From: Mariniphaga sp. | Lineage (GTDB): Bacteria; Bacteroidota; Bacteroidia; Bacteroidales; Prolixibacteraceae | Length of the DNA: 34,149 nucleotides | Reading direction: 5' to 3' | Assembly: GCA_019429205.1 (NCBI GenBank) | Contig: JAHYIT010000036.1 | Coordinates: 1-34,149 of the forward strand | Shown: positions 8,691-17,300 of the stretch, in pieces | How positions within the stretch are numbered: position 1 is the first letter of the stretch | Layout of the letters: every line of letters begins with the position of its first letter | Program-made: the position numbers and the translations under genes | Notes under the pieces: generated by a model | Seen by the model: the letters and a program-made list of their open reading frames with translations, nothing else | Database searches by the model: none | What the model was told of the DNA's origin: nothing

Positions 8691-9139
8691 TTTTCCTCCT
8701 TGTCCGTTCCAAACGAAATTTCGTCTGATAATTCATTTACATCATCTTTCTGGTAGGGAAAATGCTGCTTTAATTGTTTTCCGGCCTGTTTGATTCCGGT
8801 TGAAAGCCCTTCGGTAAATTTTCCTTCTCTGAATTTTTCAACCATTTTTTCTTTTATTACTTCCCAGAAATTTGCTGGAACTTTCAGGTTTATTCCGGCA
8901 TCACCCAGAATGGCAAATTTGTGGTCTTCTATGGCCAGGTAAAAAAGCACGCCGTTACGCAATTTGGTTTTGTGCATTTCCAGTTTTTCAAAAATGTAGG
9001 CTGCCCTGTCCAGAACTTCGTCTTTGCAATGTTTCTCTATGTGAACACGTATCTCTCCCGAAGTGTTGGTTTCGGCAACGCGAATGGCATTAATTATCTG
9101 CAGTTTATTCTCTTCTGAAAAGTATTTTCTGACACTCAT
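8687..9139 (-). CDS. TPM domain protein, short soluble form
   Basis: A 150-residue second TPM domain protein. It has no signal peptide and no membrane segment. The fold signature runs from NAIRVAETNTSGEIRVHIEK (about 16-35) through the central VLFYLAIEDHKFAILGDAGI to KFTEGLSTGIKQAGKQLKQHF, which are standard for the domain. The open frame extends upstream to 9286, but that part lies inside lemA and reads as unrelated basic sequence. ATG at 9139, 10 bases after the lemA stop, is therefore chosen. It overlaps the next gene by 4 bases. The Bacteroidetes lemA-TPM-TPM arrangement is common, with one TPM protein soluble and one membrane-bound, but the shared function is not established. Confidence 0.88.
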   Translation of the reverse strand: MSVRKYFSEENKLQIINAIRVAETNTSGEIRVHIEKHCKDEVLDRAAYIFEKLEMHKTKLRNGVLFYLAIEDHKFAILGDAGINLKVPANFWEVIKEKMVEKFREGKFTEGLSTGIKQAGKQLKQHFPYQKDDVNELSDEISFGTDKEEK

Positions 9140-9149
9140 TTTTTGTCTG

Positions 9150-9740
9150 TTAAAATTCCACAACCGGTGCCTGGTCTGCTCCCTGACGTGCTTCAAAGTA
9201 ATTTTTCTTGTCGAACCCAAGCATCCCGGCATAAATGAGTTGCGGGAACTTACGGATGTATGCATTATATGCCTGTGTAACTTCATTAAATTTCATGCGC
9301 TCAACAGTTATCCGGTTTTCTGTTCCTTCGAGCTGTGCCTGTAAATCGAGGAAATTCTGATTGGCTTTCAGGTCGGGGTAGCGTTCTACCACCACCATTA
9401 ACCTGCTTAAAGCAGAAGAAAGCCCTTGCTGAGCCTGGTTAAATTGCTCGATGGCTTCCGGCGATAAATTATTCGGATCTACATTTACCGATGTGGCTTT
9501 CGAGCGCGCTTCAATTACCCCAACCAGTGTTTCCTGCTCAAAATCTGCATAACCTTTTACCGTATTTACCAGGTTGGGAATCAAATCTGCCCGGCGTTGG
9601 TAAACGTTTTCAACCTGCGACCATTGTGAAGAAACCTGTTCTTCCAAATCAACCATTTTATTGTAACCGCAACTTGACAGAAATAAACCTGCCACTGCGA
9701 CTAAAAGAATCAATGTACCTCTTTTCATATCTAATTTCAT
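9150..9740 (-). CDS. lemA: LemA family lipoprotein
   Basis: A 196-residue predicted lipoprotein. After a basic start, a hydrophobic stretch ends in LFLSSC, a lipobox, followed by GYNKMVDLEEQVSSQWSQVE. LemA signatures follow: the NVYQRRADLIPNLVNTVKGY segment, then long helices, and a C-terminal region with YNAYIRKFPQLIYAGMLGF. The protein should form a helical bundle anchored to a membrane. The frame opens with TTG at 9755; ATG at 9740 is used here, and ATG at 9728 gives a more standard signal peptide and is equally possible. LemA function is uncertain, though it is regularly encoded beside TPM proteins, as here. It is the first gene of the three-gene operon and is divergent from hutU. Confidence 0.92.
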   Translation of the reverse strand: MKLDMKRGTLILLVAVAGLFLSSCGYNKMVDLEEQVSSQWSQVENVYQRRADLIPNLVNTVKGYADFEQETLVGVIEARSKATSVNVDPNNLSPEAIEQFNQAQQGLSSALSRLMVVVERYPDLKANQNFLDLQAQLEGTENRITVERMKFNEVTQAYNAYIRKFPQLIYAGMLGFDKKNYFEARQGADQAPVVEF

Positions 9741-9854
9741 TTGTTTAACTTTCAAATATCCTCAAAATGTGTGAAAAATCATCCCGTTTTTCGGGGAAAG
9801 GCACTAATTTGCCGCTGTATTTCATCTATCAAAAGATAAACCAAAGAAAAAAGC

Positions 9855-11855
9855 ATGACAAAGGAACAATTTAGGAAAGCAATTTTGGAAGGTATCCCTT
9901 ACGAACTTCCGGAAGAAAAACCTTATGATTTATCTGTTAGCCACGCGCCCAAAAGGAAAGATGTATTGAATCGTGAAGAAAAGAAACTGGCGCTGAAAAA
10001 TGCATTGCGGTATTTTCCGAAAAAGTTTCACGACATTTTGGCGCCCGAGTTTTTAGAAGAATTGCAAAAATACGGACGGATTTACATGTACCGTTTCCGG
10101 CCTGATTATGAAATGTATGCGCGGCCCATCGCTGAATATCCCTGTCGGTCGAAAAAAGCGGCATCCATCATGCTGATGATTCAGAACAACCTCGACCCGG
10201 CAGTGGCACAACATCCGCACGAACTGATTACTTATGGCGGAAATGGTGCGGTGTATCAAAACTGGGCGCAATACCGGCTTACGATGAAATACCTGGCTGA
10301 AATGACAAACAACCAAACACTTGTGATGTATTCCGGCCATCCGTTGGGTCTGTTCCCTTCACCTCCGGATGCGCCGCGCGTTGTGGTTACCAACGGAATG
10401 ATGATTCCAAACTATTCATCGAAAGAGGATTATGAAAAATTCAATGCGTTGGGTGTTACGCAATACGGTCAAATGACAGCCGGTTCATTTATGTACATTG
10501 GTCCGCAGGGGATTGTACACGGAACTACCATTACATTGCTGAATGCTGCCCGTTTTCATGCCGACGGACCTGTTGAAGGGAAAATATTTGTTTCCAGCGG
10601 TTTGGGTGGAATGTCGGGTGCCCAGCCCAAGGCAGCAGTTATTGCCGGCATGGTTGCTTTGGTAGCAGAAATCAATCCGCAAGCGCTTCAAAAAAGGCAT
10701 GAACAGGGTTGGGTAAATGAAATTTATTCTGAATTGGATGAATTGATTGCCCGAATGCTGGATGCCCGGAAGAAGAAAGAAGCAGTTTCGCTGGCTTACG
10801 AGGGAAATGTGGTTGATTTGTGGGAGAAACTCGCTGAGAAAAACATAAAAATCGATTTAGGCTCCGACCAGACTTCTCTTCATAATCCGTTTGCCGGTGG
10901 GTATTATCCCGCAGGACTATCATTTGAGGAGTCGAATGAAATGATGGCTGAACAACCTGAGGAGTTTAAGGGAAAGGTATATGAATCGCTGCGGAGGCAG
11001 GTAAATGCCATCAATAAATTAACGCAAAGCGGGATGTATTTTTTTGATTACGGCAATGCGTTTTTGCTGGAAGCCAGCAGAGCAGGTGCTGAAATCTATG
11101 ATGATCGGGGAGAATTCCGGTATCCGTCTTACGTGCAGGATATTATGGGGCCGCTTTTTTTCGATTACGGATTTGGCCCTTTTCGCTGGGTTTGCACTTC
11201 GGGAAATGCCGAAGATTTAGCTAAAACCGATCAGATTGCAGCACGGGTTTTAACTGAACTGGCAGAAGAAGCTCCTGCAGAAATTAAACTTCAAATGAAA
11301 GACAATCTGCATTGGATAAAACAGGCCGGTTCAAATAAACTGGTGGTGGGTTCGCAGGCGCGTATTTTGTATGCCGATTGCACCGGCAGAATTCAAATTG
11401 CACAGGCATTTAATGAAGCCATCCGGAAGGGAGAAATTTCGGCGCCGATTGTTTTGGGACGCGACCATCACGATGTTTCGGGCACGGATTCGCCCTACCG
11501 CGAAACTTCAAACATTTACGATGGCTCAGCACTGACAGCCGACATGGCCGTACAGAATTTTGTGGGCGACAGTTTTCGGGGAGCCACCTGGGTTTCGCTG
11601 CATAATGGCGGCGGAGTAGGGTGGGGCGAAGTAATTAATGGTGGCTTTGGACTAACCATCGATGGTTCGGATGATGCTAAAAAACGCCTGGAAATGATGC
11701 TGCATTGGGATGTGAATAACGGGATTGCCCGTAGAAGCTGGGCACGAAACAAACCGGCACGCTTCGCCATTGAACAGGCTATGAAAGAAAATGCGGAGTT
11801 AAAAGTTACGCTGGCAAATGAGACCGATGAGCATTTATTGGAGAGTCTATTCTGA
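9855..11855 (+). CDS. hutU: Urocanate hydratase (long form)
   Basis: A cytoplasmic NAD-dependent enzyme that converts urocanate to imidazolone propionate, the second step of histidine breakdown. Its 666 residues match the long urocanase form seen in Bacteroidetes and some Firmicutes (classic proteobacterial enzymes are about 555). Recognisable parts are YGGNGAVYQNWAQY near the N-terminal third, a nucleotide-binding GLGGMSGAQ (about 248-256), the RWVCTSGNAEDL segment with C447, probably equivalent to the active-site Cys410 of the Pseudomonas enzyme, and GRDHHDVSGTDSPYRET near the end. The histidine ammonia-lyase and imidazolonepropionase genes are not adjacent, so the pathway is split across the chromosome or incomplete. 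Its 3' end overlaps the convergent thioredoxin-like gene by 9 bases. Confidence 0.97.
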   Translation: MTKEQFRKAILEGIPYELPEEKPYDLSVSHAPKRKDVLNREEKKLALKNALRYFPKKFHDILAPEFLEELQKYGRIYMYRFRPDYEMYARPIAEYPCRSKKAASIMLMIQNNLDPAVAQHPHELITYGGNGAVYQNWAQYRLTMKYLAEMTNNQTLVMYSGHPLGLFPSPPDAPRVVVTNGMMIPNYSSKEDYEKFNALGVTQYGQMTAGSFMYIGPQGIVHGTTITLLNAARFHADGPVEGKIFVSSGLGGMSGAQPKAAVIAGMVALVAEINPQALQKRHEQGWVNEIYSELDELIARMLDARKKKEAVSLAYEGNVVDLWEKLAEKNIKIDLGSDQTSLHNPFAGGYYPAGLSFEESNEMMAEQPEEFKGKVYESLRRQVNAINKLTQSGMYFFDYGNAFLLEASRAGAEIYDDRGEFRYPSYVQDIMGPLFFDYGFGPFRWVCTSGNAEDLAKTDQIAARVLTELAEEAPAEIKLQMKDNLHWIKQAGSNKLVVGSQARILYADCTGRIQIAQAFNEAIRKGEISAPIVLGRDHHDVSGTDSPYRETSNIYDGSALTADMAVQNFVGDSFRGATWVSLHNGGGVGWGEVINGGFGLTIDGSDDAKKRLEMMLHWDVNNGIARRSWARNKPARFAIEQAMKENAELKVTLANETDEHLLESLF

Positions 11856-12182
11856 AAATATCATGGAATATGGCCGGCGGATTTCCCTGCTAAGTTCATC
11901 AATTCCAATATTCCGGCTTTTACGGATGGTTTCGCGACCATCGAAAAATACGAGGATGGTGGGTGCGGCAAAAACCTGGTGCTGACCGGCCACTTCGGGC
12001 AAAACATCTGATTTTATATAGGCTAGTTTTACCTTCGGAAATTCTTTCTGAATCAATTCAGCTACTTTGGGTTTAAGTACTTTGCATACATTGCAGGCCT
12101 CGGTTGAAAAATAACCCAGCAGGGCTGGCTCTTCCTGTTTCAGCCGGTTAAACTCATTCAGCGATTGAATTTCTGTAAACAT
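11847..12182 (-). CDS. Thioredoxin-like protein
   Basis: A 111-residue thioredoxin-fold protein with no signal peptide. The redox motif is C30-N-V-C33 (STEACNVCKVLKP) rather than the WCGPC of true thioredoxin, and the cis-Pro loop is AAPTILVFF. The Trp before the first Cys is missing. It is probably a cytoplasmic thiol-disulfide oxidoreductase; partners are unknown. The open frame extends to 12263, but that part overlaps the CoA-binding gene. ATG at 12182 gives a normal thioredoxin N-terminus and leaves a 13-bp gap. It is the last gene of the porU-porV-ispF operon and overlaps the hutU stop. Confidence 0.87.
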   Translation of the reverse strand: MFTEIQSLNEFNRLKQEEPALLGYFSTEACNVCKVLKPKVAELIQKEFPKVKLAYIKSDVLPEVAGQHQVFAAPTILVFFDGRETIRKSRNIGIDELSREIRRPYSMIFSE

Positions 12183-12195
12183 TTTCTGAGAATTT

Positions 12196-12567
12196 TTAAA
12201 ACTGGCCTGTCCGAAGCATAACCAGTGTGCAGTTTTCCACCGTTTCAATACCAGCCAATTCAAGTTTTTCCTTCAATTCATCGTTTTCTGCACCGGGATT
12301 AAAAATCACCCTTTGGGGTTTCAGGTGGATGATGGGATCATAATATTCAGGTTGGTGTCTGGCTCCCAAATACATGGTTACGGTGTGAATGTTGTTTTCT
12401 TTGGGAAATTCGGTTTGAATGGTGACACCGTCCACCTGCCCAACCCGTTTTGCAATGCCAACAACTTCATGATCATATTCCCTCAGCATTCGAATCGCTA
12501 TATTTGAATAACGCTCAGGTTTGGGGCTTGCTCCAATCACCAGCGTCTTTTTATTTATGTTTTCCAT
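12196..12567 (-). CDS. CoA-binding domain protein (Rossmann fold, YccU-like)
   Basis: A 123-residue small cytoplasmic protein of the CoA_binding_2 family. It has a Rossmann-type start (KKTLVIGASPKPERYSNIAI, about 6-25), then VVGIAKRVGQVDGV, then a central TVTMYLGARHQPEYYDPII and a C-terminal RVIFNPGAENDELKEKLE. This matches the succinyl-CoA synthetase-like CoA-binding fold found as a stand-alone domain. Its physiological role is unknown. The open frame reaches 12606, but that upstream part overlaps ispF. ATG at 12567, 5 bases after the ispF stop, gives the expected family start. It is part of the porV-ispF-thioredoxin run. Confidence 0.87.
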   Translation of the reverse strand: MENINKKTLVIGASPKPERYSNIAIRMLREYDHEVVGIAKRVGQVDGVTIQTEFPKENNIHTVTMYLGARHQPEYYDPIIHLKPQRVIFNPGAENDELKEKLELAGIETVENCTLVMLRTGQF

Positions 12568-12572
12568 TGCTT

Positions 12573-13049
12573 TTACTTTTTCTGTACAAGAACCACCGCA
12601 TGACATGAAATGCCTTCTTCCCTACCTTCGAAACCCAGTTTTTCAGTGGTGGTTGCTTTAACTGAAATTTGTCCGGCTTCAATTCCAATAACCTGCGCCA
12701 TTACCTTTTTCATTTCCATGATAAACGGTTTCAGTTTTGGTTGCTGTGCACTAATTGTGGTATCGATGTTCACGATTTCAAAACCTGCATTTTTTACCAA
12801 AGCATACGTTTTTTTTAACAGTATTTTACTGTCGATGTTTTTAAATTGTTCAGAATTATCAGGGAAATGTGTGCCAATGTCGCCCAGATTAACTGCGCCG
12901 AGCAGGGCATCGCATATAGCGTGAATCAACACATCGCCATCAGAATGTGCCACGGCACCTTTGTTGTGCGGAATTAAAATACCGCCCAGCCACAAGGTTT
13001 CTCCTTCAGAAAGGCGGTGAACATCATATCCCTGCCCGATTCGAATCAT
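12573..13049 (-). CDS. ispF: 2-C-methyl-D-erythritol 2,4-cyclodiphosphate synthase
   Basis: An enzyme of the MEP pathway to isoprenoids. It cyclises CDP-ME 2-phosphate to MEcPP, releasing CMP. The 158-residue length is standard. Divalent-metal ligands are D9, H11 (GQGYDVH) and H43 (HSDGDVLIH). DIGTHFPD, the ISAQQPKLKP loop and the C-terminal TTTEKLGFEGREEGISCHAV are diagnostic. The frame extends upstream to a TTG at 13070, but that would overlap porV; ATG at 13049 lies 4 bases past the porV stop. The porU-porV-ispF order also occurs in Porphyromonas gingivalis (PG0026-PG0028, from memory), so this is conserved synteny. It is probably translated from the porV transcript. Confidence 0.97.
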   Translation of the reverse strand: MIRIGQGYDVHRLSEGETLWLGGILIPHNKGAVAHSDGDVLIHAICDALLGAVNLGDIGTHFPDNSEQFKNIDSKILLKKTYALVKNAGFEIVNIDTTISAQQPKLKPFIMEMKKVMAQVIGIEAGQISVKATTTEKLGFEGREEGISCHAVVLVQKK

Positions 13050-13053
13050 TTTA

Positions 13054-14229
13054 TTATCGCTGGTTTCCAAAGGCTTCTACATCAAACGAAAGCGTAAAAC
13101 GCAACGTGTTTTCCAATGGATGATTTCGTTGAGTGGGTAGCAGATAAGAGAAATCGAGAGCAAAAACATTCATTCTAAAACCTGCGCCAGCAGTCAGGAA
13201 TTTCCGGTTCCCCTTGTTTTCATGTTCCCAGAAATACCCGGCTCTCAGCGCAAACTGGTTGTTATACCAATATTCCACACCTAATGAGAAGTTGATTTCC
13301 TGTAATTCCTCTTTCATTCCGCCAGGAGCATCGCCAAAGGATGAAAATATACCTGCGATAGGGGATTTGTCGGAGTTTAAGCCTCCAGGGTAAATAATGG
13401 CGCCTTCTTCAAAAAGAGTGGTGTCTTTAGGAGGAGTGGGAACCAATAACTTGTTGGCTTCAACTGCAAAAGTAAATTTATTGTAGTTATCAAGTTCGGT
13501 TGTATAGGCTGTTCCCAGTTTCAACATGGTGGGAATAAAATCTTTCACTTCGCCATCGGTATATGAAATTTTTGCCCCGATGTTTTGGATATTGATCCCG
13601 GCAGAAAAAATATTGTCGCGCCGGTTTGCCCTGAATTTATTATAATAATAAAATGCCACGTCGGCAGCATATGAATTCCCGGCTTTTGATTCTACTCCGT
13701 TAATCAATTGTCCGCCTGTCAGGTCTGAACGAATGTAACGCAAAGCAACAGAACCCGAAAAAACTTCAGAAAGCAGTCGGGAATATCCCAGGTCGATAGC
13801 AAATTCGTTAGGACTTTGTTGTCCCATAAATTCCCCAAATTCACTTGTAAACATGATGTCTCCAAGCGAAAAGTACCGGAGTGAACTACTCACGGACTGA
13901 ACATCGTCAATTTTTTTGTAGCCTACCAGGTAAGCCAGGTTCATATCATCAACCAGGTTACGCAACCAGGGCGAGTAAGAAAGGCTTACTCCCATTTCGC
14001 TTTCCATAAAAGCATATTTTGCCGGATTCCAGTGCTGGGAACTCAGGTCAGGAGTGGTTCCAACGCCGGCATCGCCTATACCGCCAGCCCGCGAGTCGGG
14101 TGTAATGGAAAGAAATGGCACTGCTGTGGTGATTGTATTGGCTCCTGAAGTGGTGGCTTGTCCATTGGCCATTTCTGCGGTTGTAACTACAAGGGCAATT
14201 ACAAGTAAAATACGTACTAATTTGATCAT
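13054..14229 (-). CDS. porV: T9SS outer membrane protein PorV (LptO)
   Basis: An outer-membrane 14-strand FadL-like barrel that collects T9SS cargo from the translocon and passes it to the PorU sortase. It is 391 residues with a signal peptide (about 1-24, ending MANGQ). The family-defining mature N-terminus is present: ITTAVPFLSITPDSRAGGIG (about 35-54), then DAGVGTTPDLSSQHWNPAKY. Alternating-strand motifs, KFTFAVEANKLLVPTPP and a C-terminal strand (ENTLRFTLSFDVEAFG) complete it. It has its own promoter in the 110-bp gap after porU and leads an operon of porV, ispF, CoA-binding protein and thioredoxin-like protein, while porU may also read through. Identification is firm from the N-terminal signature and the porU neighbour. 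Confidence 0.96.
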   Translation of the reverse strand: MIKLVRILLVIALVVTTAEMANGQATTSGANTITTAVPFLSITPDSRAGGIGDAGVGTTPDLSSQHWNPAKYAFMESEMGVSLSYSPWLRNLVDDMNLAYLVGYKKIDDVQSVSSSLRYFSLGDIMFTSEFGEFMGQQSPNEFAIDLGYSRLLSEVFSGSVALRYIRSDLTGGQLINGVESKAGNSYAADVAFYYYNKFRANRRDNIFSAGINIQNIGAKISYTDGEVKDFIPTMLKLGTAYTTELDNYNKFTFAVEANKLLVPTPPKDTTLFEEGAIIYPGGLNSDKSPIAGIFSSFGDAPGGMKEELQEINFSLGVEYWYNNQFALRAGYFWEHENKGNRKFLTAGAGFRMNVFALDFSYLLPTQRNHPLENTLRFTLSFDVEAFGNQR

Positions 14230-14251
14230 AATTCTTTAAAAATTGGCGTTG

Positions 14252-14281
14252 CAAATATAAGAATTGTAAACGATGCAACAA
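14252..14281 (-). promoter_or_regulatory. Bacteroidetes-type promoter of porV
   Basis: On the - strand, TTG (14281-14279) is followed after exactly 19 bp by TATATTTG (14259-14252), a full match to the Bacteroidetes consensus. The porV ATG is 22 bases further on. It shows that porV and the genes after it can be transcribed separately from porU. Confidence 0.65.
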
Positions 14282-14339
14282 TTAAAACTAAAATGAGAGA
14301 ACGGTGGTTTTACTTAAAAAGTACATTTCGTTAATAAAT

Positions 14340-17300
14340 TCATCTGGCCACAAGTAATTTTCCTGCATTTGAAGTAATTAATCCATCGGAATTCTGGGCA
14401 GTTACCCGGTATAAAAAAATGCCACTTCGCAGTTGAATTTTCGCTTCATTTAAATCCCACCTGACCGGATTACTGGCTGTTCCGTTTGAACCAACCTGCG
14501 TTGCAAAATAGTCGATGCGGCTTCCGTTTTGGTCGAAAATTTCAAAAATAACTTCGAAAGTGGCATCAGCCTGATTGTGTTCGAAAGTAAAAAAGGTGTA
14601 ATCAGTAACCGGGTTGGGATAATTGGTCACCTGCGATATTACAAATTCGCCGGTTACTTCAAATTCAATTTCAACTTCGGTTGAATTGTTGGCCACATCC
14701 CATGCTTTTAATTTTAAACTGTGTTTTCCTACCGTAAGATCTTTCAGCGGATAACTTATGGTTCCACTTGTATAATCTCCGGCATTTGACTGATAGAAAT
14801 TATTAAGAATCATGACCTTTGAATAATCGTTATTCAGAACTGCCGTAATATCGTGCCCAATTCCTGAACCTGCAGTATTTATGCCGTTCTCGTCGGATAA
14901 ATAAGCCAGAAGTGTAGGATTTTTACTTACCTTTTCGCCTGAAACGAAATCGGGCGAATCGAGAAAGAGTTCAATCTCAGGGCCTTCGTTATCTGTGATT
15001 TCTGAACCCGGACCCCCAATCATAAAATTATCAAAAACTCCGTGAGCGTCAACTTCTTCATTTTGTGCGTAATAAATAATTTTTCCTTTTCCCAGGCTAT
15101 ATGAAATATCTTTTGGAATGACAAAACTAAAGGAGAATTCACCGTTTTTAACCTCGGCAAGCCCTTTGTAAATAATATTTTCCTGAACTTTAAAATTCAT
15201 GGGCCTTTCGCCGGCATTACCCATGGTACTCATCATAACAGCCTTATCGTAAACCGTTGGAATGATTTCACCTGAAAAATTGTTGAGTTTATTTCCTGAT
15301 TCGTCTCCCACATATCCGGTAACAGTAACAGCCTGCATTGCGCCAACTGTGTCAGCTGATTGCGCTGCATCGTGTCCGTTAATTGCAGTGGTGAAAACCC
15401 GGTGCCGTGGATAAGAAAGTTTCAGTGCCGGATTGGCCAGAAGGCTGAAATTTCTTTTGTTGATGGTATTTATCGTGTTTGTTTTTGCAAGCCGCATTAT
15501 GTCGCCCAACCGATAATTTTCGCCATTGCTATCTTTTTTGAAAACAAAATTGTAAAAGCTGCGGCTAAGTAAAAAGTTGGAATAGGCAAATACAAGGCGA
15601 GTGGTGGAAAATAGTCCGATTCCTCCTCCGTTGGAATTAAAAAGAACATATTCACCTGCAGAGGTGTCATCGGTGTCGAACCGGCTAAATTCACAGGTAG
15701 CCGTTACGAAAATAAAAAGACGCTGACTGTTCGACCAGGAATTTATGTGGCTGATATCCAAAACTTTTTCGTCGGCCAGCCATCGATCGTTGGCATGCCC
15801 CACATAATTCAGTACCAGCACGCCATCTTTTACACGTTGATTGATTGCTTCAGTAACTTCCGGATAACTTTCACCTCCCGGCCCGGTAATTTGCTGGTAG
15901 GCATCGAAATAAATTTTATCAGTTATAAATTCACCGTGATTTTCATTTAGATAGTTTGCCAATTTTTCGGAATCAGACATATGTAAATTACCATCCTCGT
16001 CGTCGGCAATAAAACTTACAATATTTCTCCAGTTTCCTAACGCCTGTTGGCTGTGGTAATCTTTCACTTTTTTTATCGCTATTTCAGCCTGAAATGTAGT
16101 TGAGGCCGGAATTCGTCCTATTCCCAAATCAATGGCGCCACTGTAAACACTTTCGCCGGCATCAAGCATCACAAAATAATCGTCGGTAACAAATGAGTAA
16201 ACCGGATTCAGGGAATTGTCAGACTGGAATGTAGGAATAAATGCGGATCTTGCTAAATCGATTCCTTTGTTATCGTAACTTCCGTCACCAAACAGCAGTA
16301 CATATTTTAACCCGTTGTTCCGGTCGTAAAACATTTTAATGAAATTTCGAATTCCAGAGGCATCCTTGTTGCCAGAGCTGAATTCGTTATAAACTTTATC
16401 AGATGCCACAACTTCTACCTTCATACCGTCTTGCGTGCGATGAAAATCAGCTAGTTTATTGGCTTGTGTCAGAAAAATTGGGTGTGAAATGATTAGAAAT
16501 TCAGGTGTGCTAATTCCATGAAGATTTTGATTCTCAACCTCGCCAACCATTTCGGGTTCAGGAAAATTTCCGTTCGGACTGAAAGCTGCATACTCTTTTA
16601 ATGAATCAGCCGGTCTTCTCCCCGTAGCTTTGTTGTTTGCCATTTGTAACGGAATTTCCTGAACATTAAAAATATCGGTAACATCCCAAACTTTTAAGTC
16701 GGAAACTCCGGTTTCTATTGAAAACTCCAGAATGTTATCCTGTCCAACCGATTTTTTATCCCTGAAAAACAACAATTCGTTATTTGTTTTAAGTTTTCTG
16801 CGGTAATTAATTTCGATGTAATCGAGCCATGCCTCAGGACTTGAGCCGCTTCCGAAATACTGTACTTTTAAATCGAGATTTTCAGGTGGTGCCGAAAAAG
16901 TAAATCGTTCTGACCGTCCGTCTGCAAACAACCCCGCGTTGTCGGCAGTATTCACCTGGTTAAAGGAAATTTTTCCGAGGTTTGTTTGATTGGCTTTAAC
17001 CGTCATTTCAGAATTTGAAGATGAGCGTGCTGCAGCATTCACCCTGATAAAAACATCAGATGAGCTGTCAACGTCAGTCAGTTGAAAACTGTAATCTTTG
17101 TTTGTACCGTTAATAAATTTATCACTGAACCATTGTTTGCCGGAATGAATCAGGTTAATTTTTTCATTTTTATAGATTTGAAATGCGTTGAAGGAGGAAA
17201 TTGAATGGGTAGGTGGGTCTTCGATATTTGGGAGAAGCTGCATGTTTTTTTGTGAACCCCCGCTTTCGCTTAAAAAGAAATGCCCTTTTTTAGCATATGG

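Noticed and set aside
9140-9286. N-terminal extension of the short TPM protein
   Set aside because: It lies inside lemA in another frame and reads as an unrelated basic stretch. ATG at 9139 gives a normal TPM start.
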